Of a stretch of 64,000 nt of DNA, positions 26,514-34,906 are shown piece after piece. The position numbers and the translations under genes were made by a program. Where the stretch lies: positions 1 through 64,000 of the forward strand of contig NZ_FRAD01000010.1 in NCBI RefSeq assembly GCF_900142225.1. The letters are read 5' to 3'. Numbering within the stretch: the first letter of the stretch is position 1; every line of letters starts with the position of its first letter. Origin of the DNA: Hathewaya proteolytica DSM 3090. Lineage in GTDB: Bacteria; Bacillota; Clostridia; Clostridiales; Clostridiaceae. The notes below the pieces were generated by a model, which was given only the letters and a program-made list of their open reading frames with translations, had not been told where the DNA came from and did no database searches.

Positions 26514-27168
26514 TACCGTCACTTATGGTTATTACTTTCTTACACCTAGCCCATACTTTCGGATCATGGGTAATTATAGCTACAGTTATACCTTCATTAT
26601 TTAAGTTTTCAAAAAGATCCATAATCATTTTGGAATTTTCGCTATCGAGTGCACCTGTAGGTTCATCTGCTAGTATAATTTCAGGGTTATTGATTATAGC
26701 TCTTGCAATGGCTACTTTTTGTTTTTGACCACCAGATAACTCTGAAACTTTTGAATAGAGATAGTTATCCATACCCACCTTATTAAGTGCTTTTAAAGTT
26801 GCGTCCTTTTCCTTTATTTTGTTGCTACTAAGCATAAGTGGGACACGTAAATTTTCAAAAACTGTACAATATTCGATTAAGGCAAAATCCTGCAACACAT
26901 ATCCGAAGAATGTGTTTCGCAGTTTTGATAGCTTTTTATCGTTGTAGTTTTTAATATCATTGCCCATTAATTTGTACTGCCCATTATCAAAACCATCAAT
27001 GCAACCTACTATGTGGAAGAGCGTTGATTTTCCAGCACCAGAAGAACCTGTTACTGCTAAAAAATCACCTTTGTTTATTTCTAAAGAGACATTGTTTAAA
27101 GCTAATACTTCATTTTTTTTACCAGCATTATATTTTTTTATGATATTGCTTAATTTAATAATACACAT
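26506..27168 (-). CDS. ABC transporter ATP-binding protein (MacB/LolD-like)
   Basis: The 220-residue ATPase has Walker A (TGSSGAGKST, residues about 40-49), signature LSGGQKQKVAIARAI and Walker B IILADEPTGALD. It is of the type that pairs with FtsX/MacB-like permeases, two of which precede it in the same operon (stop codon of the upstream gene touches this start). It is the last gene of a five-gene minus-strand group starting with a secreted protein at 30344, so it likely powers export of, or immunity to, that protein. Confidence 0.92.
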   Translation of the reverse strand: MCIIKLSNIIKKYNAGKKNEVLALNNVSLEINKGDFLAVTGSSGAGKSTLFHIVGCIDGFDNGQYKLMGNDIKNYNDKKLSKLRNTFFGYVLQDFALIEYCTVFENLRVPLMLSSNKIKEKDATLKALNKVGMDNYLYSKVSELSGGQKQKVAIARAIINNPEIILADEPTGALDSENSKMIMDLFENLNNEGITVAIITHDPKVWARCKKVITISDGKI

Positions 27169-28307
27169 TATTTTTCCCTCAACAGTTCTGATATTTTATT
27201 ATTTTTTAGAAAAAGAAAATTAGGAACAAACGTTATAATCCATGTAATTAACATGAATAATAAAATCACTATTATATACGAAAAATGAAAAATTCCGTCT
27301 AGATTTGTATAGTTAATTAAAAATGAACCCAATAAGGTTCCTAACAGACAACCTATAGCCATAAGAATAAAGTTTTGCACTGTCATTAATATGAAAGAAT
27401 GCTTGTGTGACATTCCACAAAGATAATAAATGGCTGGTTCAGACCGCCGATACCACATATCAAAATGACCATATCCACAAAAACCAGCTACAAAAATTAA
27501 AAATGCATTTACGCATAGCATAATGATGTCTTTTAAAGTATCAGTGTATCTAGGTTCACTATTGGCTAGTATGTCTTCACCACGGTTAAGATAACCATAA
27601 TCAGATAAATTAATGTTTAATACTTTGCCATTTTTAATTATATTTTTATCTACAAAATACATTGGAATAGATGGTATGGAGTTACCACGTAAAGCGCTAT
27701 CCGTGCATATAATGGCACCACCTTGGAAATCAACAATAGATGTAGTTTTCTCTGTATCAATTATAAAGTCAGAATAATTCATTTTACAAGAAGTGGTAAA
27801 GGGATACAATATACAATCATTATCTAATATACCTACAATAGTTTTCTTTGAAGTAATTGTATTACCTTTAGGGGAGAAATACTCTATATTTACAGTATCT
27901 CCTACGCTATATTTAGAAGAAGCTTTTCTTGTAATTAATATTTCACTATCATTTCCAATGTTGCGACCTTTATAAAGTTTATAATTTAACGCCTTAATTA
28001 AATAATCATCGTAAGAAAAATTATTCATAATGGTGTCGTTGCATCTTATGGGGGAAATAAGAATTTCATGAAATATATTATGATTAATATTTTTGAGGTT
28101 TTCCTCTGTGATGGCTTCTGGTTTTTGCATGGTATACACTACTGTGTTTTGTAAGCTCTGTGCAAAACTGAAGGCAGTTGTGTGATAAGACAAAAAACTC
28201 CATGTTATTAAAAAGAGCATAGAGGATACAAAAGATATAAATATAAGGAATAAAGATTTAAACTTTTGTTTAAACAAATTATGAAATATAAGCCTGAACA
28301 TTTTCAA
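27168..28307 (-). CDS. FtsX-like ABC permease, second of two
   Basis: The 379-residue product has one N-terminal membrane helix, a large external domain, then three C-terminal helices (from about residue 260), the FtsX/MacB permease plan. Sequence is divergent and I cannot name a subfamily. It touches the ATPase gene at 27168 and begins directly after the previous permease gene (28308), so translation is probably coupled. Confidence 0.7.
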   Translation of the reverse strand: MKMFRLIFHNLFKQKFKSLFLIFISFVSSMLFLITWSFLSYHTTAFSFAQSLQNTVVYTMQKPEAITEENLKNINHNIFHEILISPIRCNDTIMNNFSYDDYLIKALNYKLYKGRNIGNDSEILITRKASSKYSVGDTVNIEYFSPKGNTITSKKTIVGILDNDCILYPFTTSCKMNYSDFIIDTEKTTSIVDFQGGAIICTDSALRGNSIPSIPMYFVDKNIIKNGKVLNINLSDYGYLNRGEDILANSEPRYTDTLKDIIMLCVNAFLIFVAGFCGYGHFDMWYRRSEPAIYYLCGMSHKHSFILMTVQNFILMAIGCLLGTLLGSFLINYTNLDGIFHFSYIIVILLFMLITWIITFVPNFLFLKNNKISELLREK

Positions 28308-29330
28308 TTACATCACCTGTCCTCTCAAATAGATTTTTTTGTCTCTCAGTATTTTTGTAGAGCAAAGAATAGTTAATACTATTACAAATAAGAAATATAT
28401 AGCATTTCCAAGGAAATGCGATGTATAATTTATAGTTGGGAAAATAAAATAACCTTTATTTACACAAAACATAAATAACAAATTGGAAACTATTAAAGAA
28501 AGAATAGAAATTACTGAAATTTCCAAACAGTGAAGGAGACAGATATTTTTCTTCTGAGCACCACATAAAATCATGATTTTTATTTCTTGTGTTTGATTTG
28601 CAATTACGATTTTTATAACAGATGTCAGAATAAAAAAGCAACCTAACAGTGCTACTGCTGCCATAATAAGTGTATTTAGAACAGCAGAAAAGCCACCAGG
28701 TGAAAAACCACAAAAATCAGTGAATGTGGCATTAGAATCGTGCTGTTTCCATATAGATGTTATATTATTTATTTCAATCTTTTCAAGTGATTTATGGAAG
28801 AACACATCAATAGAATTTACTTCTGAAAAATGTTCTTTGAATTTTTTTTCTGTAATCAAATAATGGATATCATTATTGCATATAGAATTGTAAGCACCGC
28901 CAGATACAACTAAGGTATCTTTACCTATAATAAAATTCTGGGCGTTAAGGTGATAGTCGGTTATAAATTCATTATCCTTCATCAAATGTCCCCACATAAG
29001 GTCATTTATACCATGTTTATTTAAATATTCTTCGTTAAAAAATGCCACAACTTCATTATTACCCATTTTTTTGGCACAATTAATATATGCAATCTTATTT
29101 GATGATGAAGCATTTATTTCATTTATAATAGTATTTAATGTATGCAATTTTAAATTATTGGAATTTACCACTAATATATTTTGCCCCATATTATCTCTAG
29201 AAAATACGGATTTAAAAACACCATACTGAATGAAGTATAATGTTACAAAAATCATGGCTATATTCATCATTATAAGAATAATAAGCTGTGATTTGTCTTT
29301 AGCTAGTCTACCAAGAAGATAGTTTATCAT
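28308..29330 (-). CDS. FtsX-like ABC permease, first of two
   Basis: The 340-residue product has the same plan as its neighbour: an N-terminal helix (IILIMMNIAMIFVTLYFIQY), an extracytoplasmic region of about 190 residues, then three C-terminal helices starting near residue 215 (AAVALLGCFFILTSVIKIVI). Between them is the cytoplasmic loop IKIMILCGAQKKNI, similar to the loop in FtsX-type permeases. Two half-size permeases with one ATPase recall bacteriocin-associated exporters, but no diagnostic motif settles this. GAGGTGATAC lies ahead of ATG 29330. Confidence 0.7.
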   Translation of the reverse strand: MINYLLGRLAKDKSQLIILIMMNIAMIFVTLYFIQYGVFKSVFSRDNMGQNILVVNSNNLKLHTLNTIINEINASSSNKIAYINCAKKMGNNEVVAFFNEEYLNKHGINDLMWGHLMKDNEFITDYHLNAQNFIIGKDTLVVSGGAYNSICNNDIHYLITEKKFKEHFSEVNSIDVFFHKSLEKIEINNITSIWKQHDSNATFTDFCGFSPGGFSAVLNTLIMAAVALLGCFFILTSVIKIVIANQTQEIKIMILCGAQKKNICLLHCLEISVISILSLIVSNLLFMFCVNKGYFIFPTINYTSHFLGNAIYFLFVIVLTILCSTKILRDKKIYLRGQVM

Positions 29331-29341
29331 AGGGTATCACC

Positions 29342-29791
29342 TCAGTTTTCATTTTTTTTGTTGATATATGCTATTTCATTGATTCTATCATTGAGAAGGT
29401 GAATTTTATATTCCCAATACATGAATACAAAGGACATGAGAATAGCTAGTGGACTCACTATTTTGAAGTATGGCCAACACACAAAATCAGGATAAATGTG
29501 AAGTATAATTATGGAAATTAGATATTTGTAGTTTTTGTCTAACATATAGAGTATGGTCAGTATACCAAGTAATGGTCCCATGAGAATGTGTTGTATATCT
29601 TTAAAGCCAGACAACAATTCTCTAAATGGAATAGAAGCTATTATGAGATTAAACATAGAAAGCTGATTCATCCATGAATAATATTTTTTTTTAGTGGTTT
29701 CACACTGTTGAATTATAATTTGTTGTCGAACGAGTTCAAATTTACTTTGTTCATTAGAATAAGTGTTTTTGTTAGAGCAGTTATAAGACAT
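29342..29791 (-). CDS. Small membrane protein of the ABC operon
   Basis: The 149-residue product has a polar N-terminal 45 residues, then three or four short hydrophobic segments (LSMFNLIIASIPF, LMGPLLGILTILYML, ISIIILHIYPDFV, LAILMSFVFMYWEY). I do not recognise a family. Its place between the secreted-protein gene and the permease genes suggests a role in immunity or processing, which is inference. AAGGAGACC lies ahead of ATG 29791. Confidence 0.6.
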   Translation of the reverse strand: MSYNCSNKNTYSNEQSKFELVRQQIIIQQCETTKKKYYSWMNQLSMFNLIIASIPFRELLSGFKDIQHILMGPLLGILTILYMLDKNYKYLISIIILHIYPDFVCWPYFKIVSPLAILMSFVFMYWEYKIHLLNDRINEIAYINKKNEN

Positions 29792-29833
29792 AAATGGTCT
29801 CCTTAAAATAAAGCTAAAAATGTAAGTTAAAAG

Positions 29834-29874
29834 AAAAATATTGAATATATATTAAAAATATATTCAATATTTTT
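29834..29874 (-). terminator. Attenuator-like hairpin inside the ABC operon
   Basis: A perfect 17-bp AT-rich stem (29834-29850 with 29858-29874) with a 7-base loop lies just after the secreted-protein stop codon and is followed on the minus strand by TTTTTCTTTT. It should stop most transcripts after the first gene and let a fraction read on into the transporter genes. Confidence 0.75.
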
Positions 29875-29879
29875 AATTA

Positions 29880-30344
29880 TTATTCCGTTACCCAAGCACT
29901 AGATTGATTTAATGTTGCTCTTCCGGGACCACCAGGATATGAGTTGTTACCTGAATCGAGGCAGGTTGTACAAAATACATCATCGCAGATAACTCTAGCC
30001 ATTGCAGTATAATCATCGCTTTCACCGGTGATTATAGATATAGAGCGACTAGTAGTAGAGTTTGGATCCATCCAAGTTAATACAGCGCCTCTTGCTTGCA
30101 ATGTACTTTTTTGTACTGATGTATACGTATAATTAGATTTTACCTCAAGGTTTATTTTGTATTTGCTATATCCATCAGGGTGTGAAGAACAAAAATGCAT
30201 AGTTGCGACACCTGTATCATGTTTAAAAGGGTTCCAATCCCCACTTTCACAAGTTGCTTGTGCAAATGATTGAGCTTGTGTAGGAAGAATGAATGTAGCA
30301 CATATGATAGAAACTAATAAAGAAATTTTTACAGATTTTTTCAT
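29880..30344 (-). CDS. Secreted cysteine-containing protein, candidate bacteriocin or signal
   Basis: The 154-residue product has a clear Sec signal peptide (MKKSVKISLLVSIICATFIL, probable cleavage after the alanines near residues 24-30) and a mature part with five cysteines (C32, C52, C120, C125, C128), WNPFKHDTG near its start and a GGPG turn near its end. I know no matching family. The ribosome site AAAGGAGGTGA is near-perfect and the promoter strong, so it should be made in quantity. It heads an operon with an ABC exporter, separated by an attenuator, as in bacteriocin loci. That role is inference. Confidence 0.75.
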   Translation of the reverse strand: MKKSVKISLLVSIICATFILPTQAQSFAQATCESGDWNPFKHDTGVATMHFCSSHPDGYSKYKINLEVKSNYTYTSVQKSTLQARGAVLTWMDPNSTTSRSISIITGESDDYTAMARVICDDVFCTTCLDSGNNSYPGGPGRATLNQSSAWVTE

Positions 30345-30377
30345 GAATTTTCACCTCCTTTCATAAATTTCAAAATT

Positions 30378-30406
30378 ATTATACAAAATTTAGTTATAAA
30401 TTTCAA
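30378..30406 (-). promoter_or_regulatory. Strong promoter of the secreted-protein/ABC operon
   Basis: On the minus strand TTGAAA (30401-30406), exactly 17 bases, then TATAAT (30378-30383), leaving a leader of about 27 bases before ATG 30344. The 380-base stretch 30345-30725 holds this promoter, a TATAAT for ftsE and no further gene that I can see. Confidence 0.8.
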
Positions 30407-30606
30407 CATATTAGTCGCGAAAAGTAAAAAAAATGTCGTAAACGTAAAAAAATAAACAAATATGAATCTATTTTCAGTTTAAAGATTAATCTTTTGAATT
30501 GACTCAAATAAATTGAAATTGGAAATATAGCATATTATGTTTGATACTTAATCTGGTACGAAAAAATAATTTTAACCAAAAAGTTTCTTTATTGATATCC
30601 ATATTA

Positions 30607-30615
30607 TGATATAAT
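30607..30615 (+). promoter_or_regulatory. Extended -10 promoter for ftsEX
   Basis: TGATATAAT at 30607-30615 is an extended -10 (TGn before TATAAT). The -35 region is weak. It would give an ftsE leader of about 105 bases. Confidence 0.55.
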
Positions 30616-30725
30616 AGAAATGTATGAAAATCTAAGTTGAAATATAGAAAGGAGAACGCCACAAGGAATAAGGTATTTCACCGTATGTATGAGTGTTCTA
30701 TACATGTTTTGTGGCTGACAGATAT

Positions 30726-31412
30726 ATGATAGAGTTCAAAAATGTTTCAAAAATATATGATAAAAATGTAACTGCCTTATCTAATGTGAATGTTCGTATA
30801 AATAGAGGGGATTTTGTGTTTTTAGTAGGTCCAAGTGGTGCAGGAAAATCTACATTTATAAAACTTTTGCTCAAAGAGATAGACACTACTTCAGGAAAAT
30901 TGATTGTAGGTGATACTGATCTGTCTACACTAAATAGGGCAAAGGTTCCATACTATAGGAGGAAAATTGGCGTGGTATTCCAAGATTTTCGTCTTATACC
31001 AACACTAAATGTATATGAAAATGTTGCCTTTGCTATGAGAGTTATAGGCATGTCTTCAAAAGATATAAAGAGAAAAGTTCCTATGGTGCTTTCTATGGTA
31101 AATCTTTCTAAAAAATACAATGCGCTGCCAAGTAAATTATCTGGTGGTGAACAACAAAGGGTTTCTATCGCCAGAGCTATAGTTAACAATCCTAGCATTC
31201 TTATAGCTGATGAACCTACAGGAAATCTAGACCCAGACACAGCTATGGAAATTATGGAAATATTAAGCGACATAAATAGATCGGGGACCACAATTCTTAT
31301 GGCTACACATGCAAAGGATATTGTTGATATGATGAAAAAAAGGGTTATAAGTATCGAGAAGGGTACTATAGCTAGAGATGAGGAGAAAGGTAGATATAAC
31401 TATGAAGACTAA
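30726..31412 (+). CDS. ftsE: Cell division ATP-binding protein FtsE
   Basis: FtsE is the ATPase of the FtsEX complex, which controls cell-wall hydrolases at the membrane. The product (228 residues from ATG 30726) begins MIEFKNVSKIYDKNVTALSN and shows Walker A GPSGAGKST, signature LSGGEQQRVSIARAI and Walker B ILIADEPTGNLD. Family alignment favours ATG 30726, yet no good ribosome site is adjacent; AAAGGAG lies 70 bases upstream and a short hairpin lies between. GTG codons at 30693 and 30711 are in-frame alternatives. ftsX overlaps the 3' end by 11 bases. Confidence 0.93.
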   Translation: MIEFKNVSKIYDKNVTALSNVNVRINRGDFVFLVGPSGAGKSTFIKLLLKEIDTTSGKLIVGDTDLSTLNRAKVPYYRRKIGVVFQDFRLIPTLNVYENVAFAMRVIGMSSKDIKRKVPMVLSMVNLSKKYNALPSKLSGGEQQRVSIARAIVNNPSILIADEPTGNLDPDTAMEIMEILSDINRSGTTILMATHAKDIVDMMKKRVISIEKGTIARDEEKGRYNYED

Positions 31413-32298
31413 CATTGGAACAATTAAGTATTTTGTTACTGAATCGCTTAAAAGCTTAAAGAGAAACAAGACCTTAAGTATTGCATCCATCGCCACTGTT
31501 ATGGCTACATTGTTTATATTTGGTGTATTTTTGCTGTCACTGGTTACAATAGATAATGTGGTGAAACAAGTTGGTTCGGACTTACAGGCCGCTGTGTATC
31601 TTAAGGATGATATAACTAAAGAACAAATGGATGCTATATACGCTAAAATAAGTGCAACCGCTGGTGTGAAACATGTAAACTTTAGAGACAAACAGGCTGC
31701 CTTCAAAGATGCCCAAGAGATGTTCGGAAAAAATGGAGAAGAACTTGTAAAAGGTCTTGAAGAGAGAAATCCATTTCCTATGGCGTTTGTTATAACCGTT
31801 GAAAAACCTGAATTTATTCAGCCTGTTATAGACGGTGTGAAGGACATGGCTGGTATAAAAAACATAACAGAGGTTACTAAGGCGGTGGCTTTCATTGAAA
31901 AAATAACCAAAACCGTTAAAATAGCTGGAGTTGCTTTATCATCTGTACTATTGGTTGTTTCGGTTTTCTTGATAGGAAACACTATAAAGCTAGCAGTTTT
32001 CTCAAGGAAAAGAGAGATTGGAATAATGAAATACGTAGGGGCTACAGATTGGTTTATAAGATGGCCATTTATAATAGAAGGCATGCTTATAGGTTTTATA
32101 GGAAGTATTTTATCAATAACAGTACTGTTTTTTGTATATAAGTATTTAGTATTTAATACTTTCATTACTTCGGCATTTTTCACACTTATAAATCCACTTT
32201 ACGTTTTAGTTAGTATGGCATGGAAATTTATTTTTGGTGGTGTAATTATAGGTGCCCTTGGAAGTATGTTCTCAATAAGAAAGCATTTAAGAGTATAA
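31402..32298 (+). CDS. ftsX: Cell division membrane protein FtsX
   Basis: FtsX is the permease-like partner of FtsE. The 298-residue product has an N-terminal helix (TLSIASIATVMATLFIFGVF), an extracellular domain of about 110 residues containing AAVYLKDDITKEQMDAIYAK and FRDKQAAFKDAQEMFG, and three C-terminal helices with the SRKREIGIMKYVGATDWFI loop. ATG 31402 follows GAGGAGAAAGGTAG; it overlaps the ftsE end by 11 bases. A terminator-like hairpin separates it from ctpA. Confidence 0.95.
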   Translation: MKTNIGTIKYFVTESLKSLKRNKTLSIASIATVMATLFIFGVFLLSLVTIDNVVKQVGSDLQAAVYLKDDITKEQMDAIYAKISATAGVKHVNFRDKQAAFKDAQEMFGKNGEELVKGLEERNPFPMAFVITVEKPEFIQPVIDGVKDMAGIKNITEVTKAVAFIEKITKTVKIAGVALSSVLLVVSVFLIGNTIKLAVFSRKREIGIMKYVGATDWFIRWPFIIEGMLIGFIGSILSITVLFFVYKYLVFNTFITSAFFTLINPLYVLVSMAWKFIFGGVIIGALGSMFSIRKHLRV

Positions 32299-32333
32299 TC
32301 ATTTTAAATAGCAGGAGATAATATAATAAGAGA

Positions 32334-32370
32334 AAAAACAGATGGAGTTATTTTTTCCATCTGTTTTTAA
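32334..32370 (+). terminator. Terminator between ftsX and ctpA
   Basis: AAAAACAGATGGA at 32334-32346 pairs with TCCATCTGTTTTT at 32356-32368, ending in the T-run of the 3' arm. ctpA starts 27 bases later, so some readthrough is likely. Confidence 0.8.
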
Positions 32371-32394
32371 AATATGTTGATAGGAGATTTCTAG

Positions 32395-33666
32395 ATGGAA
32401 AATGATAATGATATAAACACAAACTATGAAGATAAACATTTGGAAGATATGAATTTTAAGGAAAAAAAGCGCAGAAAGGGCAAGTGGCTCATAGTTGTAA
32501 TTTGTATTGTTATTGCAACTAACTTTGCCACCGGTGCTGCAGTATGGGCAATAAACAGAAAAGAAATTAAATTAGTTGATGAAAATACTTTTGATGAACT
32601 TTATAAGGTGAAAAATACCATAGATGAATACTATGTGGATGGATATGATAAAAGCAAAGTGTTAGAGGGTGCCATAAAGGGAATGGTGACAGCCCTTGGT
32701 GACCCTTATACGGTGTATATGAACGAATCAGAATTAAGTGATTGGAATAAGGATGTTTCTGGAAAATATACTGGTATTGGAATTCAAATAGGGGCTAACA
32801 AGGAGACCGATGAGGTTGTTGTTATATCTCCTTTTAAAGGTGCACCTGCAGATAGGGCTGGTATAAAATCAGGAGATGTATTAGTTAAGGTAAATGATTT
32901 AAGTGTTACAAAAGAAACATTAAATGATGCACTAACAATTATGAAAACCAAGGCTGGGGATAAGGTGAATTTGGTCTTAAAGAGGGATGGAAAGGAATAT
33001 GATAAAACTATAGTTACAGAAGAAATTCAAATACAAACTGTGTTTAGTGAAATGCTGGATTCTGGAATTGGATACATACAGCTCACCATGTTTGATGAGG
33101 ATTGCAGTGAACCTTTTGCCGAGGCACTAAAAGATCTTAAAGCTAAAAATGCTAAAGGTATAATAGTAGATCTTAGAGGAAATCCCGGTGGTTATGTAAA
33201 TGAATGTGTAAAAATAACTTCTAATTTTATTCCTAAGGGTGAAGTCATTGTATACACGGAGGATAAGGCTAAGAATCAAACTAAATATAAGTCAGAAGGT
33301 GGTAAATATACAGACATTCCATTAGTAGTACTAGTGGATGGAGGAAGTGCCAGCGCTTCAGAAATATTCTCTGGTGCTGTAAGGGACCACAATAGAGCTA
33401 CACTAATAGGAGATAAAACTTTTGGAAAGGGTAAAGTTCAGGTTGTTTTAAATGACAACTTGCTAGGCACAAATGACGGTTCCGGGCTAAAAGTAACAAT
33501 ATCGTATTATTATACTCCAAAGGGTGAAAATATAGACAAAAAAGGAATCCACCCTGAAGTTGAAATTAAATATGACAATGCATTTAAAAATACTACCTAT
33601 TCTAAAGAAAAGGATAATCAACTAAATAAAGCTATAGAAGTTATGAAGGAAAAGCTGAGTAAATAA
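32395..33666 (+). CDS. ctpA: Carboxy-terminal processing protease CtpA/CtpB (S41)
   Basis: Membrane-anchored S41 protease acting outside the cell. The 423-residue product has a signal anchor (WLIVVICIVIATNFATGAAV, residues about 31-50), a PDZ domain (about 125-205) and the S41 catalytic part: Ser320 in GGSASASEIFSGA, with Lys345 and Gln349 in GKGKVQ, the usual triad spacing. In Bacillus CtpB cuts SpoIVFA in sporulation and the gene likewise follows ftsEX. The next gene starts within 20 bases. Confidence 0.93.
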   Translation: MENDNDINTNYEDKHLEDMNFKEKKRRKGKWLIVVICIVIATNFATGAAVWAINRKEIKLVDENTFDELYKVKNTIDEYYVDGYDKSKVLEGAIKGMVTALGDPYTVYMNESELSDWNKDVSGKYTGIGIQIGANKETDEVVVISPFKGAPADRAGIKSGDVLVKVNDLSVTKETLNDALTIMKTKAGDKVNLVLKRDGKEYDKTIVTEEIQIQTVFSEMLDSGIGYIQLTMFDEDCSEPFAEALKDLKAKNAKGIIVDLRGNPGGYVNECVKITSNFIPKGEVIVYTEDKAKNQTKYKSEGGKYTDIPLVVLVDGGSASASEIFSGAVRDHNRATLIGDKTFGKGKVQVVLNDNLLGTNDGSGLKVTISYYYTPKGENIDKKGIHPEVEIKYDNAFKNTTYSKEKDNQLNKAIEVMKEKLSK

Positions 33667-33685
33667 TAAAAATATGGGGGTAAAT

Positions 33686-34864
33686 ATGGAAAGTGTATTA
33701 CAGACTTTAAGAGGGATAGCATTTGCTATAACAAACCCTTACTTACTATTACTACTGTTTTTCATAGGAATAAAACTCTACGCAGGCAATAGGAGATATG
33801 CATTGATGCATGGAATAATGCTTGGTAAACGGGTGGATTCTCCCCTAGAGCTAACAATGTCCCAAATTTGCATAGGCATTTTCTGCGGTGCTGTAGGGAG
33901 TATAGCTATGAATATAATAGGCGTGGATTTTGGCAATAGAACTATAATCTATATTTTGTTTCTAATATCTATACTGCTCATGAATATAAGGCCGAAATTA
34001 ATTTGTTTTTCATATTCGGGATCTATTATGGGATTGTGTTTTGTGTATCTTAATTATATAGGTAAAACAAATTTTAACATAAAATCCTTAGTGGTTCTAA
34101 TCGGGATAATGCATATTATAGAAGGATTATTAGTAATTATAGATGGTGGTAGAGGTGCTATACCTGTGCTAAATAATAAAAATGGAAGTGTCATTGGCGG
34201 TTTTATATTTAATAGATCTTGGACAGTTCCCATAGCCTTTACATCAGCATATCCTTTCTATTCTGTTATTGGATATCATAGTGTCACTTTTACACAGAGC
34301 AAAGGAATGAAATGTTTGGTGTCCGGAAGTATAATAGGTGCTTATGGCTTTGTTGTGCTTTTAATGTCCAGGTTTTTAACGGCAAATGTACTTCTGCAAG
34401 TTTTAATTCTAATGGTAGTGCCGCTTTTACATGAGAGCATGCTATTGCTAGATAATTTGTATGAGGCCTTTAGGAAGCCAATATTTATAAATGAAGATGA
34501 AGGATTGAGAGTTTTAGAGGTGGCTCCTAATTCACAGGGAGACATCATGGGTATAGAAAGTGGAGATGTAGTAATAGAAATAAACCACCATGTGATGGAT
34601 AGCGAAAAAAATATAGTGGAATACCTTCAAACATTGCAAAATGAAATATGGCTTAAAATAAAAAAGAAAAGGGGAGAAGTGAGGAATATAGAGTACGACA
34701 AATTTAACAGTAAAATCCCCTTAGGAGTAATATTTGTACCGAGAAACATGAAGGATGAGGAGAGCCAAGACAAAAGTGCTAAAAATATGGGTAGGTTTAG
34801 AATAGTATTAGAAAAAGTAAGGGAAAATTACGATAAGACCACAAAAGAGGATGAGAAGAATTAG
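33686..34864 (+). CDS. PDZ-domain polytopic membrane protein, MinJ-like
   Basis: The 392-residue product has about seven membrane segments in the first 260 residues and a PDZ domain after them (about 265-340, with GLRVLEVAPNSQGDIMGIES and GDVVIEINHHVM), then a charged tail. In Bacillus subtilis minJ, encoding a multi-spanning PDZ protein that links MinD to DivIVA, lies downstream of ftsEX-ctpB and near uvrBA; the same order here makes this a positional match. Sequence homology was not tested. ATG 33686 follows GGGGG by 6 bases; an in-frame ATG at 33674 would put that site inside the gene. Confidence 0.75.
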   Translation: MESVLQTLRGIAFAITNPYLLLLLFFIGIKLYAGNRRYALMHGIMLGKRVDSPLELTMSQICIGIFCGAVGSIAMNIIGVDFGNRTIIYILFLISILLMNIRPKLICFSYSGSIMGLCFVYLNYIGKTNFNIKSLVVLIGIMHIIEGLLVIIDGGRGAIPVLNNKNGSVIGGFIFNRSWTVPIAFTSAYPFYSVIGYHSVTFTQSKGMKCLVSGSIIGAYGFVVLLMSRFLTANVLLQVLILMVVPLLHESMLLLDNLYEAFRKPIFINEDEGLRVLEVAPNSQGDIMGIESGDVVIEINHHVMDSEKNIVEYLQTLQNEIWLKIKKKRGEVRNIEYDKFNSKIPLGVIFVPRNMKDEESQDKSAKNMGRFRIVLEKVRENYDKTTKEDEKN

Positions 34865-34906
34865 TTTTCATTTACAGTTGAGAAAATTCAAGGTGGAGGT
34901 GTGTTT

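Noticed and set aside
29880..30344. Lactococcin 972 family assignment for the secreted protein
   Set aside because: The transporter layout is similar, but the precursor shares no motif that I can recognise with that family, so no family name was given.
30953..31706. Two open frames on minus within ftsEX
   Set aside because: Both are antisense to the clear FtsE and FtsX frames and show no protein-like motif.
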